From Coriobacteriales bacterium (GTDB taxonomy: Bacteria; Actinomycetota; Coriobacteriia; Coriobacteriales; UBA8131): a DNA stretch of 17,858 nt. The stretch is taken from NCBI GenBank assembly GCA_031267175.1, contig JAIRZP010000116.1, forward strand, positions 1-17,858. The letters are read 5' to 3'. The position numbers and the translations under genes were made by a program. The notes below the pieces were generated by a model. That model was not told where the DNA came from. It ran no database searches and was given only the letters and a program-made list of their open reading frames with translations. Positions 1-5,371 of the stretch are shown piece after piece. The number at the start of each line of letters is the position of its first letter. Within the stretch, counting starts at the first letter, position 1.

Positions 1-369
1 AAAAAAAACGCCGCCGTCTCGCGACCCGCAGCATGCTTTTTGTGTTTGTGTTGTGTGTTGTGGTACGTGCCCACACCGCGCGCGGCGGCGCGGCTAGTTA
101 TAAGGCTGTGCGCCCCCCCCCCCCCCCTGTCTTTGGGGTTTTGACTTTAGTTCAAGCATCATATACCTCACTTTCCTTTCCTGTTGTGTTGCATTGCACC
201 CATTGTAGCACACCGGCTCGTGTGATGGTTGTTGTTAGCCTTACTGAACACAAGTCGGTGTTTCTTGCTTTGGGATACTCTACCATACTCTCGCGTAGTT
301 TGAGGGGCCACGGGCAGAAAAACACAGAATCTCCACATAACCCACGACCTGAGATCTGAGAAGCATCAG
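1..369. other. Intergenic region, no convincing gene
   Basis: I see no supported gene here. The plus-strand reading frame from 33 to 359 translates the C run as proline and matches no family I know, so I do not call it. Read on the minus strand, the region lies downstream of rarA. It holds a GAGG sequence 3 nt before paired ATG codons (162-160 and 159-157). The short frame they open reaches a stop at 96-94, after passing through the G run complementary to 113-127. A small inverted repeat, CACAC/GTGTG with a 6-nt gap, lies near 211-226. No clear terminator for rarA is visible. Confidence 0.6.
113..127. repeat. 15-base C homopolymer tract
   Basis: There are fifteen consecutive C residues on the plus strand (G on the minus strand). 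Tracts this long are prone to slippage during replication and also to sequencing length errors. The tract lies inside a minus-strand frame that has a plausible ribosome binding site; see the findings for how tract length would alter that frame. Confidence 0.95.
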
Positions 370-1821
370 CTATTCTGTTCCCGGCTTGTCGTTGGCGCGT
401 TGCTCGGTGCGGTAGGCTTCCCAGCCGCGCTCGCCGGGCGTGTAGAAGCAGCCCACCTCCAGACCGTCCGGCAGGTACTGCTGCTCCACATAGCCCGAGG
501 GTTGCAGATGCGGGTACTGGTAAGTACCGTAGTTCTCCGAGCCAGGACGATGGCGGTCGCGCAGATGGTTGGGCACCTGCCTGAGCGGCCCCTTGGCCAC
601 CTCGGAAAGCGCCTTCTCAACGGCCAGGTAGGAGGCGTTGGACTTGGGAGCCAGAGCCATGTAGACCGCCGCCTGCGCCAGGTTGATGCGGCACTCCGGA
701 AGCCCGATACGCTCCACGGCGGCAAAGGCGGCGTGGGCTACGAGCAGGGCCTGCGGGTCGGCATTGCCCACATCCTCCGAGGCAAAGATCATGATGCGGC
801 GGGCGATGAACTTGGGATCCTCTCCGCCGTCGAGCATGCGCGCGAGCCAGTAGGCCACGGCATCGGGGTCGGAACCGCGCATGCTCTTGATAAAGGCACT
901 GATGACGTCATAGTGCATGTCACCCTTCTTGTCGTAGGGGAGCGTGGTGCGCGGGGCAGCCTCCAGCACATCAGAGAGTTCTATGACGATGGCTTGCGTG
1001 AGGGCTGGCTGTGCCGCTTCCCCTTCTCCTTTTTCTCCCTTTTCTCCCTCCCCTGCTGTACCGGCCTTGCGCTTATCACCCTTGACAGGTTTTGCAGCCT
1101 TGCTCGTATCACCCTTGCGAGGCTTTGCGAGTGAGGCCGCGCGGTTGGCGGCCATGTCCGCAGCCAGCTCCAGGGTGGTGAGGGCGCTACGTGCGTCGCC
1201 CCCGGCCATGGTCACCATGGCTCCCCGCGCCTCGTCCGTCGCGTCAAAGGCACTGGCAAGGCCCCGTTCGTCGCTCAGGGTGCGGGTGATGATAGTGGCG
1301 ATGTCCTCGTCGGTCAGCGCCGTGAACTCTATGACGCGTGAGCGGCTGATAAGCGCGGAGTTGACCTCAAAGGCCGGGTTCTCGGTGGTCGCCCCAATGA
1401 GGATGACCACCCTGTCCTCCACCGCGTGCAGGAGCGCGTCCTGTTGCGAGCGGGAGAAGCGGTGGATCTCGTCCACAAAGAGGATGGTCTTTCGGTTGTG
1501 ATGCGTCAGTCGCGCCGCAGCCTCGTCGATGACCCTCCGCAAGTCGCTGACCCCACCACTGATAGCGCTGACCTCGGTAAAATGTGCCTTGGTTTGTGCG
1601 GCAATGACCCGGGCGAGCGTCGTTTTGCCGGTGCCGGCCGGCCCAAAGAGGATGATGGAAGAGAAGCTGTCGCCCTCTATGGCATTGCGGAGCCAACTCC
1701 CCTGCCCCAGAACCTCGTCCTGCCCCCGTATCTCATCAAGCGTGCGCGGCCGCATCCGTACTGCCAAAGGTGCCACGCTGCCGAGGGCGTCCCTCTCAAC
1801 TTCTGTAAAAAGCGTATCCAT
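370..1821 (-). CDS. rarA: Replication-associated recombination protein A (RarA/MgsA), AAA+ ATPase
   Basis: RarA is a clamp-loader-like AAA+ ATPase that acts at stalled replication forks and on single-stranded DNA ends. The 483-residue protein shows Walker A GPAGTGKT (60-67), Walker B ILFVDEIH (113-120), sensor-1 GATTENP (143-149) and a likely arginine-finger segment SRSR (159-162). The C-terminal tetramerisation/MgsA region is clear: RGSDPDA (316-322), ASEDVGNADP (347-356) and PNHLRD (417-422). E. coli RarA has about 447 residues. The extra length is a low-complexity insert of about 50 residues (225-275) rich in K, G, E and A, between the lid region and the C-terminal domain. Start: the ATG at 1821 has no Shine-Dalgarno sequence, but a TATAAT sits 6 nt upstream, which suggests a leaderless mRNA. 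A 6S-like RNA gene ends 46 nt upstream on the same strand, so read-through from it is also possible. The family is certain; the role of the insert is unknown. Confidence 0.97.
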   Translation of the reverse strand: MDTLFTEVERDALGSVAPLAVRMRPRTLDEIRGQDEVLGQGSWLRNAIEGDSFSSIILFGPAGTGKTTLARVIAAQTKAHFTEVSAISGGVSDLRRVIDEAAARLTHHNRKTILFVDEIHRFSRSQQDALLHAVEDRVVILIGATTENPAFEVNSALISRSRVIEFTALTDEDIATIITRTLSDERGLASAFDATDEARGAMVTMAGGDARSALTTLELAADMAANRAASLAKPRKGDTSKAAKPVKGDKRKAGTAGEGEKGEKGEGEAAQPALTQAIVIELSDVLEAAPRTTLPYDKKGDMHYDVISAFIKSMRGSDPDAVAYWLARMLDGGEDPKFIARRIMIFASEDVGNADPQALLVAHAAFAAVERIGLPECRINLAQAAVYMALAPKSNASYLAVEKALSEVAKGPLRQVPNHLRDRHRPGSENYGTYQYPHLQPSGYVEQQYLPDGLEVGCFYTPGERGWEAYRTEQRANDKPGTE

Positions 1822-1827
1822 GACTCA

Positions 1828-1833
1828 ATTATA
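1828..1833 (-). promoter_or_regulatory. -10 element of rarA placed for a leaderless transcript
   Basis: On the minus strand a perfect TATAAT is followed by six bases (TGAGTC) and then the rarA ATG. A start site about 7 nt past the hexamer falls on the A of the ATG. I see no purine-rich ribosome binding site and no good -35 box. dnaE in this window has the same arrangement. Confidence 0.6.
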
Positions 1834-1867
1834 GCCACTTTGGGGATTGAGGGTCGGTAGAGTACAA

Positions 1868-2033
1868 GCCTCACTCTTGAGCCGGCGGGATGAACCCACC
1901 TATCAAAAGGTGGGGTGCCCGCGCCACTGCTTCCAGCTTTCGCTACCGTATAGGGGAATACCTGTCCACAGCAGTATCTGGGCTCCCTATTCATGCCTGT
2001 CGGTCCATCGAACTAGCCGGCTAAGAATGAGGC
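1868..2033 (-). ncRNA. ssrS: 6S RNA (RNA polymerase regulator)
   Basis: The minus-strand transcript folds like 6S RNA, which binds the housekeeping RNA polymerase holoenzyme by mimicking an open promoter. The ends pair in a long closing stem: GCCUCAUUCUU (2033-2023) with AAGAGUGAGGC at the 3' end, containing one G-U pair, followed by AGCCGGC with GCCGGCU beyond a single bulged C. A large central bubble follows. Its 3' side carries a small hairpin CCCACC/GGUGGG and then UUCAUCCC, resembling the 3' bubble hairpin of known 6S RNAs. The apical arm includes GCCC/GGGC and ACUGCU/AGCAGU pairings. The 166-nt length is slightly short against the usual 180-200 nt. A sigma-70-type promoter places the start on the first stem base. 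From memory, 6S genes lie next to rarA in several bacterial groups, as here. No SRP, tmRNA or RNase P signature was seen. The identity rests on structure and context, not on a search. Confidence 0.82.
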
Positions 2034-2039
2034 CTCTCT

Positions 2040-2069
2040 ATTCTAGCGGTTCTTAAATCAGGATTGCAA
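2040..2069 (-). promoter_or_regulatory. Sigma-70-type promoter of the 6S RNA gene
   Basis: On the minus strand a -35 box TTGCAA (2069-2064) and a -10 box TAGAAT (2045-2040) are separated by 18 bp. Transcription starting 7 nt beyond the -10 box begins at about 2033, the 5' base of the closing stem. That agreement supports both calls. Confidence 0.65.
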
Positions 2070-2074
2070 GCGGA

Positions 2075-2086
2075 GGTTTGCAAACC
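2075..2086. promoter_or_regulatory. Perfect 12-bp palindrome upstream of the 6S promoter, possible operator
   Basis: GGTTTGCAAACC is a perfect dyad. It sits 5 bp upstream of the -35 box of the 6S promoter, at about -42 to -53, where activators or repressors commonly bind. No known regulator is recognised for this site. Confidence 0.35.
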
Positions 2087-2115
2087 CTCGTGTTCCTTTG
2101 GGTTGGGGAACATTC

Positions 2116-2128
2116 GGGGGACGGGGCA
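2116..2128 (+). repeat. Dispersed 13-base motif GGGGGACGGGGCA, copy 1
   Basis: This is an exact copy of the motif found at 5342, 11883 and 11905, and inverted at 11938. It lies 10 nt past the stop codon of the beta-propeller gene, which therefore has the C-rich form in its transcript. Just beyond it is a 6-bp inverted repeat TGTTCC/GGAACA (2091-2112) without a T run, a weak terminator candidate at best. Confidence 0.8.
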
Positions 2129-2138
2129 CACGCTGAAT

Positions 2139-4586
2139 TCAGAGCCTGACCCAGGTGATCTCTTCCAGGGTGTCGAGGCTGAATACGCCGATGTTGTCTC
2201 CGTTGACCAGATAGAGGTAGTCGTCGATGTAGAGCGCCCTGGCCGGTCCGTATTCCTCCGGGAGCTCTATGGCAGCCCGCTCGGAGAAGCCGGTCTCGCT
2301 GTCGTAGCCGTAAATCAGGTAGTAGAACGCAAGTTGGTAGCGATCGAACTCTTCAAAGCCTTCAGAGCGCCTCGTCATCTCAGCAGAAAAGCCGATGAGG
2401 TTCTTCTCCTCGTCAATCAGCACGGCCTTGTGGTTATTCAGGGCCTCGCTGTACAGCGCATCGACGAGCTCTTTGTCGGCCTCGCGCACCGCAAAGGGGT
2501 CGCTCACGTCAAACATGGAGAGCTTGAGGTAGCCGGTGAGAGCGCCGGAGCTCGAGGCGTCCTGCCCCAGGCCCAACAGCAGACCGTTGGCATAGGGGTG
2601 GAGGTACTGGCTGAAACCCGGTATCTTGAGCGCGTCCATAACGCGGGGCTTCTCAGGATTGGAGAGGTCGAGGGCAAAGAGCGGGTCGGTCTGCCGGAAG
2701 GTGACCATATATCCCACGTCGCCGCTGAACCGCGCCGAATAGATGCGCTCGCCGGGAGCCAGGTCCTTGATACGGCCCACGAGCTCAAGCTGGTCGTCAA
2801 AAATGAGCAGGCTGTTGCTCGTGGTGGTACCGTTCCAGAGCCTCTCTGTCTCTCCCCCACGGGAAAGGGTCTCATATTCGTCGCTGGTAACGGTGGCTGC
2901 CACGCGGAGGTAGCCCCGATATTCATCGAGCGAGAACTGGTTGAGGAGCGTGCCCTCAAAGGTCGTGCTGGCGGCAACGTCCAGGGAGCCACGGTTAAGC
3001 GCCAGCCGGGTGATGCGCGTGTGAGGCTGATACGAGCTGGGGTTGGGGGCCATCATCGGCGCTGGGCTTGAACTGGAACCAGAGCTTGAACGGGAGTCCG
3101 CGTCCTCGTACCAGTCTTCCGGATGCAGCAATAAGTCGAGGATCTCCCACGGCAGGAGCGGTATTCTCTTGGGCTCGATTAAACCGGCGTCAACCGTATA
3201 CTGTCGCTGTTCCTCGATAAGAGGCATGACGGAGCCGTAGTCGTAGACTGTCGCCGCGAGGAAGAGGTTGTCCTCGTTCATATACACGGTCTCGGTGGAG
3301 CCGAGGACAGAAATCTCGCTCTCGCGCGTGGCGGTGTCCACCTCAATGGCGGTAAGCACGGTATAGGCGGCACTCTCATAGTCCGGCAGGATGCGAATGT
3401 CTGCGACCGCGACAGGCTCGGCAGCAAGCGAATCGCTGAGCAGCTCGGCCGTATCTTCACTCTTGTAGAGATTGGGCACGAAGCTGCGGGGGTCTTCCGG
3501 CTCACAGTTGCTCTCGTAGATCCAATAGACGCTTGCCACATAGAGCATTCCGTCCACGAGCCGCGAGGTGTTGAGAGAGCCATCCTGGCCGAAGACGTTC
3601 ATGAGTTCAGGATGCGAGGGGTCGCTGACGTCGTAGATGGCAACGGCAACGCGGCTGGCGTCTTGGTAATAACCGCTCTCACTGTCAGACGAGTCAATCT
3701 GATGCGACAGCACCACCAGGCGGCCATCCTTGACATACAGATCTTCCACCGAGCTGTTCTTCGTGCTGATGCGGGCGAGTTCCTCTGTGCTTCTGCCGCT
3801 GGCGCGTGTGATGATTATCTCGTCGTAATACGTGGCAAGCGAATAGATATTCCTGCCGTCGGTCTTGACGATGTCCGCCTCGTCAACGCCTTCTACCTGC
3901 GTATTGGTCTGTGAATAGCTTCCGGACGCCCCGCCTGGGCCGGTGGCTGTGGCCTCTGCGCTGGCCGAGGATCCTGTGGATTCCTGGCCCTCGGTTCGGG
4001 CCGAGCCTGCGGAGTCCGGTGCCGCAGAATCCGTAGAGGCCGCTCCCCCGGCATCAGAATTGAGGAGAGGGGCTACTTCTAAGGTCGATATACCCTCACC
4101 TGCAAAACCGAAGGCCCGCGTCTCGAGCGAGGTATAGACATCAGCATAGGAGCCGGGCGTGATGATCCCGGTCGCGGAGATAACGCTGGAGGTCAATACC
4201 GGCGAGCTCGTTGACTGGTAGACGGCAACGCTGCCAACCACTACCACGACTGCGGCTGCGGCCGTCAAGGTGGCAGCAAGGGCACCCAAGATGCGTCCTC
4301 GCCGGCGTTTTTTGGGGCGTGTTGTGTTGGTGTACACGAGGGCAGGATACACCGGAGTGCCACTCGGAGAGGGAAGCACTGTTTGGGCAACAGGAGGGGT
4401 TGATGCCTGAGTTTCTGTCTGGATTGCCGGCTCGTCCTCGGCCAGCCGGGCGGCGGCTCTCGTCCTGTCAATCACTACGGTTTCCGGCTGCATCTGTTCG
4501 CGCATCTCGTGGGCTACAGCCCTGAGTTGTGCGTCAAAAATCTCGTTGCGTTCAGTGTCATCCAGGGGTGTGTTGTTCTCAGTCAT
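2139..4586 (-). CDS. Membrane-anchored secreted beta-propeller protein (COG4880/PF09826 type), possible anti-sigma sensor
   Basis: The 815-residue protein has a hydrophilic N-terminus of about 90 residues, a basic patch PKKRRRGR (91-98), one membrane helix (about 99-123), a low-complexity S/G/A/T linker (about 178-225) and a large extracellular region. The family signature is at 224-250 (SQTNTQVEGVDEADIVKTDG). Propeller-like repeats follow, for example IYDVSDPSHPELM (318-330), ALDLSNPEKPRVM (638-650) and MFDVSDPFAV (691-700). A serine-rich loop occurs at 498-508. The positive-inside rule puts the N-terminus in the cytoplasm. The gene starts 4 nt after the ECF sigma stop codon and has only a weak ribosome binding site (AGAG), so coupled translation is likely. 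The N-terminal region shows no HxxxCxxC zinc anti-sigma motif. The family's function is not established. An anti-sigma or sensor role is my inference from topology and gene pairing; a surface-binding protein that is simply sigma-regulated is the main alternative. Confidence 0.9.
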   Translation of the reverse strand: MTENNTPLDDTERNEIFDAQLRAVAHEMREQMQPETVVIDRTRAAARLAEDEPAIQTETQASTPPVAQTVLPSPSGTPVYPALVYTNTTRPKKRRRGRILGALAATLTAAAAVVVVVGSVAVYQSTSSPVLTSSVISATGIITPGSYADVYTSLETRAFGFAGEGISTLEVAPLLNSDAGGAASTDSAAPDSAGSARTEGQESTGSSASAEATATGPGGASGSYSQTNTQVEGVDEADIVKTDGRNIYSLATYYDEIIITRASGRSTEELARISTKNSSVEDLYVKDGRLVVLSHQIDSSDSESGYYQDASRVAVAIYDVSDPSHPELMNVFGQDGSLNTSRLVDGMLYVASVYWIYESNCEPEDPRSFVPNLYKSEDTAELLSDSLAAEPVAVADIRILPDYESAAYTVLTAIEVDTATRESEISVLGSTETVYMNEDNLFLAATVYDYGSVMPLIEEQRQYTVDAGLIEPKRIPLLPWEILDLLLHPEDWYEDADSRSSSGSSSSPAPMMAPNPSSYQPHTRITRLALNRGSLDVAASTTFEGTLLNQFSLDEYRGYLRVAATVTSDEYETLSRGGETERLWNGTTTSNSLLIFDDQLELVGRIKDLAPGERIYSARFSGDVGYMVTFRQTDPLFALDLSNPEKPRVMDALKIPGFSQYLHPYANGLLLGLGQDASSSGALTGYLKLSMFDVSDPFAVREADKELVDALYSEALNNHKAVLIDEEKNLIGFSAEMTRRSEGFEEFDRYQLAFYYLIYGYDSETGFSERAAIELPEEYGPARALYIDDYLYLVNGDNIGVFSLDTLEEITWVRL

Positions 4587-4590
4587 CTCT

Positions 4591-5160
4591 CTACCAACCC
4601 TTCAGCTTCTCGCGCAGTTGTGTGCGCGCACGCGAAAGACGCGTCTTGACCGTGCCCTGCTCCTCACCCAGGATAGTGGCTATCCGGGCGATGGGCAGAT
4701 CCTCGAAGTAGAACAGCTGCACCACGGTACGATACGCAGCAGGCAAGGAGCGCAAAGCCGCGTACAGTGCCGTTTGCTGTTCTGTTTGGAAGGGAAAGTC
4801 GGCTGAGGGCAGCTCAGAACCCGCGGGAGCAACAGCGCCGGTGGAGGAGAAAACGGTCTCGTCTGCTCCGTACTCGTCCGTTTCGTAGGCGCCCTCGCCA
4901 TATTCACCGTCTGCGTAGACCGTCTTTTTGGCCCAGCTGCTCTGCGTAATCTTCAGACAGAAGTTCAACGTGGTGCGAATGAGCCAGGCCTTGCGGTGTT
5001 CTTCACTGGTGAGGCTGGGCCTGCTCTGCCAATAGGCAGCAAAGACCTCCTGAAACACATCGTCGGCATCGGCGCGCCGGGCCGTGTGAGTCAGCGCAAC
5101 GCCATACACTGTTGTGGCATAGCTTGCGATGACCTGTTCAATGCTCAGTTCGCTTAGCAT
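4591..5160 (-). CDS. ECF-subfamily RNA polymerase sigma factor
   Basis: At 189 residues this matches the usual ECF (group 4) sigma size. Region 2 spans about 10-75, with the core-binding segment DADDVFQEVFAAYWQ (31-45) and HRKAWLIRTTLN (55-66) in the -10 recognition part. Region 4 spans about 128-185, with SLPAAYRTVVQLFYFEDLP (138-156) and the helix-turn-helix end GTVKTRLSRARTQLREKL (169-186). The linker (about 80-125) is long, acidic and tyrosine-rich. The ATG at 5160 is preceded by an AGGTGAGGA Shine-Dalgarno region about 6 nt away. The gene is the first of a two-gene unit with the beta-propeller gene, behind an ECF-type promoter that may be its own target. A 7-bp pairing GUGUGAG/CUCACAU is possible in its leader. 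The sigma call is secure; its signal and regulon are unknown. Confidence 0.96.
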   Translation of the reverse strand: MLSELSIEQVIASYATTVYGVALTHTARRADADDVFQEVFAAYWQSRPSLTSEEHRKAWLIRTTLNFCLKITQSSWAKKTVYADGEYGEGAYETDEYGADETVFSSTGAVAPAGSELPSADFPFQTEQQTALYAALRSLPAAYRTVVQLFYFEDLPIARIATILGEEQGTVKTRLSRARTQLREKLKGW

Positions 5161-5261
5161 CTGGTGTCCTCACCTCGGATAGCCTCGGCTGTTTCATGTG
5201 AGACACATAACCGGCACCTGGCCTCACACAAGTCCTGCCTGCCTTCCCTTTCGGGGATAAC

Positions 5262-5287
5262 TACGCTGTGACGCACAAAAGGTTACA
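5262..5287 (-). promoter_or_regulatory. Candidate ECF-sigma promoter (autoregulation of the sigma/beta-propeller unit)
   Basis: On the minus strand TGTAAC (5287-5282) is followed by exactly 16 bp and then CGTA (5265-5262). This matches the AAC-containing -35 and CGT-containing -10 format of ECF promoters such as those of the Bacillus sigma-W/M/X group. The predicted start near 5255 leaves a leader of about 95 nt. Self-activation is typical of ECF operons but is inferred here. Confidence 0.5.
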
Positions 5288-5341
5288 GGATTTCCAGAAA
5301 AAAGTTTTGCGGAGAGCGAGACAGACGACCAGAGAAGGACA

Positions 5342-5354
5342 GGGGGACGGGGCA
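5342..5354 (+). repeat. Dispersed 13-base motif GGGGGACGGGGCA, copy 2
   Basis: This exact copy lies 17 nt past the ppdK stop codon, so the ppdK transcript carries the C-rich form. The flanks extend the match: AGTG follows, as in the inverted copy at 11938, and a second G5 run follows at 5362. Confidence 0.8.
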
Positions 5355-5371
5355 AGTGACAGGGGGTGCTT

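Noticed and set aside
33..359. 108-residue plus-strand reading frame across the C run
   Set aside because: It has no family resemblance, low-complexity composition and dependence on the length of the C15 tract; the region reads as non-coding.
1868..2033. SRP RNA, tmRNA or RNase P RNA as the identity of the structured RNA
   Set aside because: The SRP tetraloop domain, the tmRNA tag frame with its tRNA-like ends, and the conserved RNase P blocks were all looked for and not seen. The bubble-and-stem layout and the rarA neighbour fit 6S better.
2091..2112. Intrinsic terminator of the beta-propeller gene (TGTTCC/GGAACA)
   Set aside because: There are only 6 bp with a 10-nt loop and no T run on the minus strand; too weak to annotate as a terminator.
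2064..3071. 335-residue plus-strand reading frame antisense to the beta-propeller gene
   Set aside because: It has no recognisable domains and is fully overlapped by a convincing secreted protein on the minus strand.
5300..5330. Intrinsic terminator for ppdK at the T run on the minus strand
   Set aside because: The T run near 5300 is not preceded by a stable stem; the sequence before it is pyrimidine-rich and largely unpaired.
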